A stretch of DNA of 64,000 nucleotides, from assembly GCF_012848175.1 (NCBI RefSeq), contig NZ_CP051651.1, positions 496,001-560,000 on the forward strand, written 5' to 3'. This stretch comes from Xanthomonas campestris pv. badrii (GTDB lineage: Bacteria; Pseudomonadota; Gammaproteobacteria; Xanthomonadales; Xanthomonadaceae). The notes under the pieces were generated by a model, which was not told the DNA's origin, did not search any database, and worked only from the letters and a program-made list of their open reading frames with translations. The position numbers were made by a program, and so were the translations under genes. Numbering within the stretch: the stretch's first letter is position 1; every line of letters begins with the position of its first letter. Shown piece by piece: positions 55,033 to 64,000 of this stretch.

Positions 55033-58000
55033 TCGCCGCCAAACCCCGCGTGCTTGCCCTTGCCCTTGCGCTGGCTGTCGCTGCCACAGCCTCCCCGCTG
55101 CAGGCAGCGACACCCGACACAGCAGCAGCGCTCCAGCAGTACCTGCGGGCGCCGCACGCCGATCTTGAAGCGCTGGATGCGCTGATCCGGCGCAGCGCAG
55201 CGCAGGGGGTGACGCCAGCGATGCTGATGCAGCAGCTGGACGCCAGTGCGGCGCAACCACAGAACACCCCGATGGCAGCGCGCGCGCTGCTGGCACGCGG
55301 CTGGCTGCAGTGGCGGCAGGGCGACGCGGCCGCTGCGCTGGCGACGGTGGATGCCGCGCTTGGCCTGCAAGCCGACCTGCCGGCCTTGCGCCTGCGCGCC
55401 GCACTGCTGGACGCCTCCGGCGATATCGCTGCGGCGGCCGACGCCTATGCCCTGGCCGCCTCTGCCAGCAGCGGCGAACTGCGTTGGAACCTGTCGGTAC
55501 ACCGCGCACTGGCGAGCGCCGATCCGGCGGCGGCACTGATCGCGCTGGGCAAGGCCGACCCAGCGCAACAGCATCGGCTAGCGGTGTTGCTGGCCATGCT
55601 GGGGCGTAGCGATCTGGCGCTGTCGGTCGGTAGCCACGCAGCAGCGACTGGCGGCGATGGCGCGATCGCGCACCTGCGCCGTGCGGTGTGGTCGCTCGAT
55701 AGCGGCGATGTCGCCCAGGCACGGACGCAGGCCTGGGCCGCGTTCGATCAGGCCAGCGACACCGGCGACAAACGCTACGCGCTGGCGCTATGGATGGAAG
55801 CATGGCGCGATGCCGGGCAGATGCAACAGGCGGTGGACTGGCTACGCAGCCAGCCCCCGCAACCGGAGTCGCGCCAGGCCCTGGTCGATGCGTTGCTGGA
55901 ACTCAGGCGCTTCGACGAGGCGATCGCGCTCGTGCGCGGCTCCGACGATCCGGCGCTGCGTCAACGCCTGCTTGGCATCCTGGAGCTGGCCGGGCGCAGC
56001 GAGGACGTGGCGGGCGAGTACCGGCGACAGATCCGCACCGATCCACACGATGCTGCTGCCTACAGCGCATTGGCGGCGCAGGAAATGGCGGCCGGCCGCC
56101 AGGCAGAGGCGGTGGCGGTGTTCGAGCAGCTGTTCGCGGCCAACCCTCACCAGCCGCAGGTGCTGTTGCCCGCAGCGCGGCAGATGGCCGGCATGGGCCT
56201 GCAGGCGCAAGCGCTGGCGTTGCTGCGCAGCGCCGGCCTGGGCAGCGCCGCACGCTCGGCGGTGGACATGTTCGCCTTCGACAGCCTGCTCGCGCAGGGC
56301 GAGAACGCCCGCGCAGCGGAGGTGCTGGCGGGGCTGCGCGCACGCACCCCGGCCGGCGATGCAGTCCAGGCCGATGTGGCCGATGGATACGAGCGGCTCC
56401 AGCAACCGCGGCAGGCGCTCGATGTGCTGTTGGCGATGGAGCGCGCGCGCCGGCAGTCGCTGGATTACGACCTGCAGGTTCGCATCGCCAACCTGTCCCT
56501 CACCGCAGGCGAGCCCAAGCAGGCATTGCAGCGTTGGCGCGCCTTGTGGGAACAGGCGCGACTGCCGGCGCGGCGTGCCTTCCTCGAACGGCAGATCGTC
56601 ACCACGGCCCGCGGGCTCCAGATGCTCGAACCCATGGCTGCGGCGTTGGAACAGCAGCAGCGCAGCGGTCGGCTGCAGCCGGCGCAACTGGATCTGCTGG
56701 TAGCCCTGGCGCTGGCATTGGAGATGCCGCAACGTGCGGAGGCGGCGGTTGCCCGCCAGGCGCGTGCCACAGGTGCCGGCCGTGTCGCCGAACTGCTGCA
56801 ACTGGGCGGCTTGTACGCCCGCCTCGGCGACGGTGCGCGGGTGGAAACCACGCTACGCGCCCTGGTGCAGGAGGATCCGGCCAATGCCGGCCTGTACCTG
56901 CGCAAGCTCGCCCTGATCACCGCACGCCAGGTGCGTGGCGACGGCACATCCGGGCCGCGCGACGATGCCCAGCGTCTACAAGCGCTGCAGGACGTGGTGG
57001 CACAGCTGCAGGCGCGTGAGCCCGAGGCGGGCCAATCCCTGCAATACGCTGCCGGCCTGTATGCGATGGCCGGTCTGGACGATGCGGCGGCCCAGGCTTA
57101 CGAGCGCGCCGTGGCGCTGGCGCCGGACGATCTGGACAACCAGCTGCAGCTGGCCGAGCTGCGCAAGCGTCAGCAACGGCTCCCCGAGGCGGTGGCGATG
57201 TTGCAGGCCGCCGCCACCGCCAGCGACAGTCAACGCCTCTACATCCAGCTGGTCGATGCGATCGTAGGCCTGCCGGTCATCGGGCCAGGCGAACAGATGC
57301 GCCCAGGCGACCCGCGCGCCGCGTTGGCGCCACGCGTCAATGCGTGGGCGAAGCGGCAGTTGCTGGCACGGTTGGCCATCGATACGCAGGAATATCCGCT
57401 GTACGCGGTGCTGGCCGACCTGGCCCAGTCGCAGGCGGACTTTCCACTGCAGCAGCGCGCGTACGACAACGCATTGGCATCGGCCGGCGAACAACGCGGC
57501 CTGGTGCTGCGGCAACTGACGACGCTGGTCTCCGGGAACGACGGCTTCGATGGCAGCGCAGCTGCGTCGATCGGCGACAACGCACGCAAGGTTCGCTACG
57601 CACGACGGCTGCTGGCGCTCAAGCGCGAGTTCCCGCCGGACTTCTTCGCCGACCTGGGCCGTTCGCTGCTCGCCAGCGGCGACGACCTCGGCGCCGAGCG
57701 CGCGTTTGCCGCCATGTCCGATATCGGCGGGCTGGTCAACGTCTGGCAGATCAAGGGCGACGCCTACGCGCGTGCGGGCCGGGTCGAGCAGGCGCTGATC
57801 AACTACAGCCAGGCGCTGGCACGCGACCAGGACAATCTCGACCTGGCACTGAAGACCTCGATCCTGCTCGAGCAGCGCGGCGAAAATGCACGCGCCAATT
57901 ACTGGTACTGGCATGCGCTGCGCAGTCTTCTGCAACGCCAGCCACTGCAGAACAACGGGCTGATCAATGATGCGTTGCTGGACAGCCAGCGGCTGCAGCC

Positions 58001-60575
58001 GTCGCTGCTGGAAGGATTGCTGCTGACCTGGCGTGCGGACGACCCTGCAGCCACGCAGGCCTGGCAGCAACTGCAGACGATGTTCGAGCAGACATTGGCC
58101 CAGGCCGACCCGGCGGTGCAGCCATTGGCACGTCACGATCGCCTGCAAGGTGCATTGACGCTGCTACAGCGCTGGGGAACCAATCGTGGCGCCATGGACC
58201 GGGTGCAACGTGCAGAAGACGCGGTGTTGGCGCGTTTTGCCGGCGATGCGCAGGCACGTACCGAGATCGCCGCCGTCCGGCTGCGCGCGGGCCGCAGTGC
58301 CGATGAGGCCGCAGCGGCCGATCCCGATTGGGCGCTGAACGGGCTACGGCGTCAGACCGCGCTTGGCCGCAGCAACACCGGACTGGCGCTGGCGATCGCC
58401 GCCACAAACGGCGATGACGCGCAGATCCAGGCGGTCGTGCAGGACGCGTTGCAGGCCGAGGCCGCGTGGCAGCGCCTGGATGCCCGTCAGCCACAGTCCA
58501 CGCCAGGTCCCGATGGTCTGTATGTCCTGTTGGCGCAGGGGATGCGGTTGTTGCCCGCAGAACGCTTCGTGCGGCAGATATTCACCCCGCTGGATGCTAC
58601 GCCCGAACGCGAGAGCGTGCTGTTCAACCTTTACCGTGGCGCCCCGGACACGTATCGCGCGCTGGAAACGCAGGTCGGCCGGCCGCTCCTGGACGACCGG
58701 GTCCTGATGCGTCTGCTGGTGGAAAAATCCAATCTGCCACTGCCCTTCGTGGTGACCAAACGCATCTCCCTGGAGGAAGCCGGTGAGCAGCTGGAACGTC
58801 GCTTCGATGCCGACCAACGCTTGCTGATGCTGGAGCAGTTCAATGCCCTCGCACAGGCCGGCAAGGGGAGTTCGATGTTCCAGCCGCTGCTGCTGGCCGG
58901 GCTGCTGCGCAAGCCACTCACCGGGCCGCAGCGCGAACGCGTGGGCAAGGCGATGACGTCCATGATCCATCATCCGGCAGACTTCGAGCAGGGCAGTGCC
59001 GCCTTCACGATCAAGAAATTGCTGATACTGGATGCCGATCCTGGCAACCGCGCACTGCTGGTCGATGCCGCGTCTGAGCTTGCCCGCCTGCGCCCGGACG
59101 GCGCCCACTTCCCGGGGTTTCTGCAGGCCTGGTTCGACGGCGACCGCAGCAAGGCGCTGGCGCAATTGCAGGCGCTGCACGCCGACACCGGCGATGTCGC
59201 CGGCAACTACACGCAGGCGCTGGTGGCCCGTTGGTTCCCGGAGCAGCGGCAACAACGCATCGCTGCCTTCCTGGCCAACCCCTCGCCCGACGCTGCCAGC
59301 ACCGCCGCGTTTTACCGCGAGTTCCTGGCCGACACGCAGTCCGGCGCCGATGCCTTGCAGCCTGCCCAGATGCGCGCATACCTGGAGCGCCTGGTCGCGC
59401 TGGAGCCCGATAACGAGACCTATCTGGCCAGCTTGCTCGATGTGTTGCTGCAGAGCGACGCGCGGCAGCCCTTCATCGCCCACCTGCAGCGCTTCGTCCA
59501 GGCCCATCCCACGCAGGCCAACGCGGCAGCGGCGCTGGCGATGGAGTTGCGTATAGACGGCGATACGGCGCGCGCCACACAGGTGGAGAAAGACAGCGGC
59601 ATCGATGTGGATGACAGCGCCGCGATGCTGGTGCTGATCAACAAGGCGCAAGTGCCCAAGCAGACCTCCGCTGCCGACTTCGACCGGATCCTGATGCAGT
59701 CGTTCGCACGCTTCCAGCAGGCGCTGCCGCAAGCGGCGCTTTCCGTCGCCGTGGTCAAGCAGGCCAAGGCCAGCGCACAGGTGCGGGCGGACGCACTGCA
59801 ACTGCAAGGGCTGGCCCGCGCCCACCGCGACGCCCCTGCGGCAGTCGCTACGACGCTGCGCGGGATCTGGCGCAATGCGTCGCCGGGCGCCCGCCAGATC
59901 CTCATGTTTCAGCCATTCGACAGCGACGGCAACATGGCCGGAACGCCCGTCTCCAGCGCGACCGATGGCGTCGACCTGCTGCATGCGGTGGCTGCAGATC
60001 CCGGCGTGGTGGAGGAACTGGAGCGCTATCTGCGGGCGTTGCCGGATATCCAGCGGCAACGTGCACAGCCGCTGTATGCCCTGGTGGCCTCCGGCCTGGT
60101 GGACACGGGGGTGGCCCCCGAGCGGCTGGCGCAACTGCAAGCGCAGTTGATCGCGCATCGCCTGGATGGCCATGGCCTGCAGCTGATGGCCAGCGTGCTG
60201 GTACAGATGGGGCAAGGCCTGGACGAGCAGGCCTTGCAGGCACTGCAGCGTGCGTTGCTGCGCATGCCGCTGATGGAGGCAGCGCAACGCGGCGTGTTCG
60301 CGCAGGTCTTTGCCCTGTCCGGCCGCAGCGACGACGCCACCTCGCTGCTGCGGGCTGCTGCCCTGCAGTTGTTGTACCCGGCTGGCGCGGGGAGTGCCGA
60401 CCAGGATCTGTGGCAGCGCCCGCAGGAAGGCCTGGAGCTGCTCGCCGAGTCCATGGGGCGCTGGCCCGACCGGGCCGCGGCCGTGCAATGCTGGGGTTGG
60501 CTCACCACGCAGGTGGAAAGTGCCGGTGCCGAGCTGGGAATCAAGCAGCTCAAGCAGCCCGCATGGTTGCACTGA
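55029..60575 (+). CDS. Giant exported TPR-repeat protein
   Basis: The product is about 1848 residues, predicted to be periplasmic. The start is uncertain: TTG at 55029 overlaps the upstream stop (TTGA) and opens directly into a signal peptide (LIAAKPRVLALALALAVAATASPLQA). GTG 54981 and GTG 55050 are alternatives. The rest is almost entirely helical repeat with TPR-like units. Examples are AARALLARGWLQWRQGD, AAYSALAAQEMAAGRQAEAVAVFEQLF, DDAAAQAYERAVALAPDDLD and GDAYARAGRVEQALINYSQALARDQ. No catalytic motif is visible. It ends the MoxR/Bat operon, where a smaller TPR protein is usual, and probably acts as a protein-binding scaffold. Confidence 0.8.
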   Translation: MIAAKPRVLALALALAVAATASPLQAATPDTAAALQQYLRAPHADLEALDALIRRSAAQGVTPAMLMQQLDASAAQPQNTPMAARALLARGWLQWRQGDAAAALATVDAALGLQADLPALRLRAALLDASGDIAAAADAYALAASASSGELRWNLSVHRALASADPAAALIALGKADPAQQHRLAVLLAMLGRSDLALSVGSHAAATGGDGAIAHLRRAVWSLDSGDVAQARTQAWAAFDQASDTGDKRYALALWMEAWRDAGQMQQAVDWLRSQPPQPESRQALVDALLELRRFDEAIALVRGSDDPALRQRLLGILELAGRSEDVAGEYRRQIRTDPHDAAAYSALAAQEMAAGRQAEAVAVFEQLFAANPHQPQVLLPAARQMAGMGLQAQALALLRSAGLGSAARSAVDMFAFDSLLAQGENARAAEVLAGLRARTPAGDAVQADVADGYERLQQPRQALDVLLAMERARRQSLDYDLQVRIANLSLTAGEPKQALQRWRALWEQARLPARRAFLERQIVTTARGLQMLEPMAAALEQQQRSGRLQPAQLDLLVALALALEMPQRAEAAVARQARATGAGRVAELLQLGGLYARLGDGARVETTLRALVQEDPANAGLYLRKLALITARQVRGDGTSGPRDDAQRLQALQDVVAQLQAREPEAGQSLQYAAGLYAMAGLDDAAAQAYERAVALAPDDLDNQLQLAELRKRQQRLPEAVAMLQAAATASDSQRLYIQLVDAIVGLPVIGPGEQMRPGDPRAALAPRVNAWAKRQLLARLAIDTQEYPLYAVLADLAQSQADFPLQQRAYDNALASAGEQRGLVLRQLTTLVSGNDGFDGSAAASIGDNARKVRYARRLLALKREFPPDFFADLGRSLLASGDDLGAERAFAAMSDIGGLVNVWQIKGDAYARAGRVEQALINYSQALARDQDNLDLALKTSILLEQRGENARANYWYWHALRSLLQRQPLQNNGLINDALLDSQRLQPSLLEGLLLTWRADDPAATQAWQQLQTMFEQTLAQADPAVQPLARHDRLQGALTLLQRWGTNRGAMDRVQRAEDAVLARFAGDAQARTEIAAVRLRAGRSADEAAAADPDWALNGLRRQTALGRSNTGLALAIAATNGDDAQIQAVVQDALQAEAAWQRLDARQPQSTPGPDGLYVLLAQGMRLLPAERFVRQIFTPLDATPERESVLFNLYRGAPDTYRALETQVGRPLLDDRVLMRLLVEKSNLPLPFVVTKRISLEEAGEQLERRFDADQRLLMLEQFNALAQAGKGSSMFQPLLLAGLLRKPLTGPQRERVGKAMTSMIHHPADFEQGSAAFTIKKLLILDADPGNRALLVDAASELARLRPDGAHFPGFLQAWFDGDRSKALAQLQALHADTGDVAGNYTQALVARWFPEQRQQRIAAFLANPSPDAASTAAFYREFLADTQSGADALQPAQMRAYLERLVALEPDNETYLASLLDVLLQSDARQPFIAHLQRFVQAHPTQANAAAALAMELRIDGDTARATQVEKDSGIDVDDSAAMLVLINKAQVPKQTSAADFDRILMQSFARFQQALPQAALSVAVVKQAKASAQVRADALQLQGLARAHRDAPAAVATTLRGIWRNASPGARQILMFQPFDSDGNMAGTPVSSATDGVDLLHAVAADPGVVEELERYLRALPDIQRQRAQPLYALVASGLVDTGVAPERLAQLQAQLIAHRLDGHGLQLMASVLVQMGQGLDEQALQALQRALLRMPLMEAAQRGVFAQVFALSGRSDDATSLLRAAALQLLYPAGAGSADQDLWQRPQEGLELLAESMGRWPDRAAAVQCWGWLTTQVESAGAELGIKQLKQPAWLH

Positions 60576-60710
60576 GTCAGTGCGGCAGATGCCGGCTGCG
60601 GGTTGCTCTCACCGCAGGTGCGCGTGCACCGCGCCGCGACATCGGCAACGCCGTCTCGCGCAGATCGCCGCCGCGGCTGCGCACCCATGAGCACGCACCC
60701 GGACATGAGA

Positions 60711-60730
60711 AGGGCGCCTGGCGGCGCCCT
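60711..60730. terminator. Hairpin terminator between the TPR gene and ettA
   Basis: AGGGCGCC and GGCGCCCT form an 8-bp stem around TGGC between convergent genes. On the plus strand it is followed by CCTGTTGCTT. Confidence 0.6.
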
Positions 60731-60738
60731 CCTGTTGC

Positions 60739-62400
60739 TTACTTCAGCGCCTTGAAGCGCAGGCGCTTCGGGCCGGCATCGTCGCCCATGCGGCGACGCT
60801 TGTCTTCTTCGTACTCGCGGTAGTTGCCCTGGAAGAACTCCACGTGCGAGTCGCCTTCGAACGCCAGGATGTGCGTGGCGATACGGTCCAGGAACCAGCG
60901 GTCATGCGAGATCACGAAGGTGTTGCCGGGGAATTCCAGCAACGCATCTTCCAGTGCGCGCAGCGTTTCGATGTCCAGGTCGTTGGACGGTTCGTCGAGC
61001 AGCAGCACGTTGCCGCCCTGCAACAGCGTCTTGGCCATGTGCAGGCGACCGCGCTCGCCGCCGGACAGCGAGCCGACCATCTTCTGCTGGTCCTGGCCCT
61101 TGAAGTTGAAGCGGCCGATGTAGGCGCGCGACTGGATCTCGGTGCCGTTGATGTTGAGGATGTCCAGGCCGCCGGAAATCTCCTGGAACACGTTGTGGTT
61201 GCCCTCCAGTTTGTCGCGGCTCTGGTCCACGTAGGACAGCTGCACGGTCGGGCCGACCACGATCTCGCCCGAATCGGGTTTCTCCGCACCGGTGATCATC
61301 TTGAACAGGGTCGACTTACCTGCACCGTTGGGGCCGATGATGCCGACGATGGCGCCCGGCGGCACGATCATCGACAGATTGTCGATCAACAGGCGGTCGC
61401 CGAACTTCTTGGACACGTTCTTGAACTCCATCACCGCGTTGCCCAGGCGCTCGCCCGGCGGGATGAAGATCTCGTTGGTTTCGTTGCGCTTCTGGTAATC
61501 GACCGACTGCAGTTCGTCCAGGCGCGCCAGACGTGCCTTGCCCTTGGAACGGCCGCCCTTGGCATTCTGGCGCGACCATTCCAGTTCCTTCTGGATCGCC
61601 TTCTGGCGGGCCTTCTCCTGGTTGTCTTCCTGCTTGAGGCGCTCGTCCTTCTGGGTCAGCCATTCGGTGTAGTTGCCCTTCCACGGAATGCCGCGGCCGC
61701 GGTCCAGTTCCAGGATCCACTCGGCGGCGTTGTCGAGGAAGTAGCGATCATGGGTCACCGCGACCACGGTACCGGTGTAACGCGCCAGGAACTGCTCCAG
61801 CCATTCCACCGACTCGGCGTCCAGGTGGTTGGTCGGTTCGTCGAGCAGCAGCATGTCCGGCTTCTGCAGCAGCAGGCGGCACAGCGCCACGCGGCGCTTC
61901 TCGCCGCCGGACAGGTTGGCGATCTTCGCGTCCCACGGCGGCAGGCGCAGCGCATCGGCGGCCACGTCCAGCTGGTTCTCCAGGGTGTGCGCATCGCCGG
62001 CGGCCAGGATGGCCTCCAGACGTTCCTGTTCCTTGGCCAGCGCATCGAAATCGGCGCCTTCTTCGGCATATGCCGCATAGACCGCTTCCAGGGCGGCCTG
62101 TGCCTGCAGCACTTCGCCCACGCCTTCCTCGACCGATTCGCGCACGCTCTTGTTCGGGTCCAGCTCCGGCTCCTGCGCCAGGTAACCGACCTTGATGCCC
62201 GGCTGCGGGCGGGCCTCGCCCTCGAAATCGGTGTCCACGCCGGCCATGATCTTCAGCACCGTCGACTTGCCGGCACCATTGAGACCGAGCAGGCCGATCT
62301 TGGCGCCCGGGAAGAAGCTCAGCGAGATGTCCTTGATGATCTGCCGCTTGGGCGGGACCACCTTGCTGACGCGGTTCATGGTGTAAATGTATTGCGACAT
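60739..62400 (-). CDS. ettA: ABC-F translation factor EttA
   Basis: This 553-residue cytosolic ABC-F protein binds the ribosomal E site and adjusts translation to the ATP/ADP ratio. Two ABC domains are complete. The first has Walker A GLNGAGKST, signature LSGGEKRRVALCRLL and Walker B MLLLDEPTNHLD. The second has GPNGAGKST, SLSGGERGRLHM and VLLLDEPSNDLD. The arm and linker region that distinguishes EttA (KDERLKQEDNQEKARQKAIQ, then GGRSKGKARLARLDEL) is present. There are no membrane segments. ATG at 62400, with GGAG upstream. Confidence 0.97.
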   Translation of the reverse strand: MSQYIYTMNRVSKVVPPKRQIIKDISLSFFPGAKIGLLGLNGAGKSTVLKIMAGVDTDFEGEARPQPGIKVGYLAQEPELDPNKSVRESVEEGVGEVLQAQAALEAVYAAYAEEGADFDALAKEQERLEAILAAGDAHTLENQLDVAADALRLPPWDAKIANLSGGEKRRVALCRLLLQKPDMLLLDEPTNHLDAESVEWLEQFLARYTGTVVAVTHDRYFLDNAAEWILELDRGRGIPWKGNYTEWLTQKDERLKQEDNQEKARQKAIQKELEWSRQNAKGGRSKGKARLARLDELQSVDYQKRNETNEIFIPPGERLGNAVMEFKNVSKKFGDRLLIDNLSMIVPPGAIVGIIGPNGAGKSTLFKMITGAEKPDSGEIVVGPTVQLSYVDQSRDKLEGNHNVFQEISGGLDILNINGTEIQSRAYIGRFNFKGQDQQKMVGSLSGGERGRLHMAKTLLQGGNVLLLDEPSNDLDIETLRALEDALLEFPGNTFVISHDRWFLDRIATHILAFEGDSHVEFFQGNYREYEEDKRRRMGDDAGPKRLRFKALK

Positions 62401-62626
62401 GGGTGCTCCGTGGACGCAGGCAGCCCGCCGGCCGGGGCCGGAGGCGGCGGAAAAGGGATTGCGCCGATTATACCGGCAACGGCCTGGAGCCGCGGCGGGC
62501 CGATCCGGAGCTAAACGGCAGCCTACCTATTACCTGAATAGGGTTTTTCGTAACCGATTCCAGCAAGAATGCGTTAAGGCGGGCAGCCTCTTAATGGAAT
62601 TGCGACATCGCAAACAGGAGCTGGTC

Positions 62627-63112
62627 ATGAACCGCAAACGCATCGTTACCGTTGTGCTTTCCTCCATCCTGGCGCTGGGCTGCGTGGCACCGGCTGCGTT
62701 CGCCGGGGACTGGGACCGCGACCACGATCGCCGCGGCCATGACCGCGACCACCGCCGTGATTGGCGCGACGATCGCCGGGCCGACCGTCGCGAGTGGCGC
62801 GATGACCGCCGCTATTACAGCAGCGGATACCGCGAGGGTTACCGCGACGCGCGCTACCAGGATCGCCGCTACGACCGCAGGCCGGTCTATGTCTATGATC
62901 GCCCGTCCTACTACCGCCCCGGCCCGCCGCCGCGTCCGTACTGGGCCCGCGGCCAGCGCTATCACGGCCCGGTCTACGTGATCAACGACTACCACCGCTA
63001 CGACCTGCGCCGCCCGCCGTACGGCTACCGCTGGCAGCGCGACGACCGCGGCAACCTGCTGCTGGTCGCCATCGCCACCGGCATCATTGCCGACCTGGTG
63101 CTCAACAACTAA
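62627..63112 (+). CDS. RcnB-family periplasmic protein
   Basis: This 161-residue exported protein starts at ATG 62627 with AGGAG six bases upstream. The signal peptide ends at AAFAGDW. The first half of the mature part is extremely rich in Asp, Arg, His and Tyr ([19 protein letters not shown]). The C-terminal half has the RcnB family pattern: [24 protein letters not shown], then [17 protein letters not shown]. RcnB in E. coli assists nickel and cobalt homeostasis. Xanthomonas carries several such proteins of uncertain role, so metal binding is plausible but unproven. It is monocistronic. Confidence 0.82.
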   Translation: MNRKRIVTVVLSSILALGCVAPAAFAGDWDRDHDRRGHDRDHRRDWRDDRRADRREWRDDRRYYSSGYREGYRDARYQDRRYDRRPVYVYDRPSYYRPGPPPRPYWARGQRYHGPVYVINDYHRYDLRRPPYGYRWQRDDRGNLLLVAIATGIIADLVLNN

Positions 63113-63182
63113 GAGCCGCTCTAAGCCGACGCTGCGACCAGCGGCGTCCGGCCGCTGGAGGGCAATCGAGCCGGTCACCACA

Positions 63183-63210
63183 CAAGGGCGCACCTTCGGG
63201 TGCGCCCTTG
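63183..63210. terminator. Terminator hairpin with TTCG loop after the RcnB-family gene
   Basis: CAAGGGCGCACC and GGTGCGCCCTTG form a perfect 12-bp stem closed by a stable TTCG tetraloop, about 70 bp after the stop. No T run follows. Confidence 0.7.
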
Positions 63211-63320
63211 CCATATGTGCCGCGCGCGCGCATGGGCTGCGCCCTTGGCCGATTGGTCACCCGTGCGGCGGGGGCTTACAATCGGCGGCCCTACTGGCTG
63301 CAGCTGCCCCGGAGCTTCGA

Positions 63321-64000
63321 ATGTTCTCGCGCGACGTCCGACTGGAAACCTACGACCCCGAACTGGCCAAGGCCATCGCCGCTGAAGTCGGCCGCCAGGA
63401 GGATCACGTCGAACTGATCGCCAGCGAGAACTACTGCAGCGCGCTGGTGATGGAAGCGCAGGGCAGCCAGCTGACCAACAAGTACGCCGAAGGCTACCCG
63501 GGCAAGCGCTACTACGGCGGCTGCGAGTACGTGGACATTGCCGAGCAGCTGGCGATCGACCGCATCAAGCAGGTGTTTGGCGCGGGCTCCACGGAAGACA
63601 TGTACGCGAACGTGCAGCCGCATAGCGGCTCGCAGGCCAACCAGGCGGTCTATCTGGCGCTGCTGCAACCCGGCGACACCATCCTGGGCATGAGCCTGGC
63701 CCACGGCGGGCACCTGACCCACGGTGCCAAGGTCAATGTGTCCGGCAAGCTGTTCAACGCGGTGCAGTACGGCGTCGACGACCAGGGCCTGATCGATTAC
63801 GACGAGGTCCAGCGCCTGGCCACCGAGCACCAGCCGAAGATGGTGGTGGCCGGTTTCTCTGCGTACTCGCAGAAGATCGACTGGGCACGCTTCCGCGCCA
63901 TTGCCGACAGCGTCGGTGCGTATCTGTTCGTGGACATGGCCCATATCGCCGGCCTGGTCGCTGCCGGCGTGTACCCCAGCCCGCTGGAGCATGCGCACGT
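63321..64000 (+). CDS. glyA: Serine hydroxymethyltransferase, N-terminal part (runs off the window)
   Basis: This pyridoxal-phosphate enzyme interconverts serine and glycine and loads one-carbon units on tetrahydrofolate. About 226 of some 417 residues are visible. The ATG at 63321 has GGAG seven bases upstream. Diagnostic segments are [60 protein letters not shown] and the cofactor-binding [14 protein letters not shown]. The Lys that binds the cofactor lies beyond the right edge. The gene is read through to position 64000 without a stop. Confidence 0.97.
   Translation, partial: MFSRDVRLETYDPELAKAIAAEVGRQEDHVELIASENYCSALVMEAQGSQLTNKYAEGYPGKRYYGGCEYVDIAEQLAIDRIKQVFGAGSTEDMYANVQPHSGSQANQAVYLALLQPGDTILGMSLAHGGHLTHGAKVNVSGKLFNAVQYGVDDQGLIDYDEVQRLATEHQPKMVVAGFSAYSQKIDWARFRAIADSVGAYLFVDMAHIAGLVAAGVYPSPLEHAH

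Overview
The window is chromosomal DNA of a Xanthomonas-type gammaproteobacterium. The base composition is high GC, genes are packed with many 4-bp ATGA overlaps, and the xps type II secretion genes occur in the order K-L-M-N-D. Intergenic heptamer repeats of the CGATTCC type and several TonB-dependent receptors point the same way. The species cannot be fixed from this sequence alone.

Layout. (1) 1-5956: the end of the type II secretion operon (xpsK partial, xpsL, xpsM, xpsN, xpsD), with a translationally coupled glycosyltransferase-like gene behind xpsD. (2) 5957-7634: a heptamer tandem repeat, then a complete 1503-bp IS5-type insertion sequence flanked by an 8-bp direct repeat. (3) 7635-12659 (minus): a probable uptake and salvage unit. 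It holds an APH-fold kinase, a TonB-dependent receptor, a PnuC-like transporter and a HutC-type GntR regulator, with matching near-palindromes upstream of the kinase and of the regulator. (4) 13122-19333: a glycosyltransferase, then a four-gene putative exopolysaccharide unit. This unit has a beta-barrel-like outer-membrane protein, a processive GT2 synthase with an N-terminal MshEN-like (c-di-GMP type) domain, a polytopic membrane protein and a GH113-like lipoprotein hydrolase. (5) 19408-20589: pncB. (6) 20709-31993: a cellulose operon bcsD-bcsP-like-bcsA-bcsB-bcsZ-bcsC, preceded by a well-spaced sigma-54 type promoter. (7) 32215-35818: a PA-domain metalloprotease with a small exported partner, arsC-like reductase and peptide deformylase. 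(8) 35869-41491: a TonB receptor and OmpR-type regulator on the minus strand, with the histidine kinase divergent. (9) 41532-47298: two tandem M16 metalloproteases. (10) 47447-60575: a coupled MoxR / DUF58 / BatA-like / VWA / giant TPR operon. (11) 60739-64000: ettA, an RcnB-family gene and the start of glyA.

Functionally the window is dominated by the cell envelope: protein secretion, two polysaccharide systems that both carry predicted c-di-GMP sensing modules (PilZ in BcsA, MshEN-like in the GT2 synthase), TonB-dependent uptake, and exported proteases. No tRNA, rRNA or CRISPR array was recognised. Starts were chosen from overlaps, Shine-Dalgarno sequences and signal peptides. Because of the high GC content there are very long antisense open frames, which are not reported.
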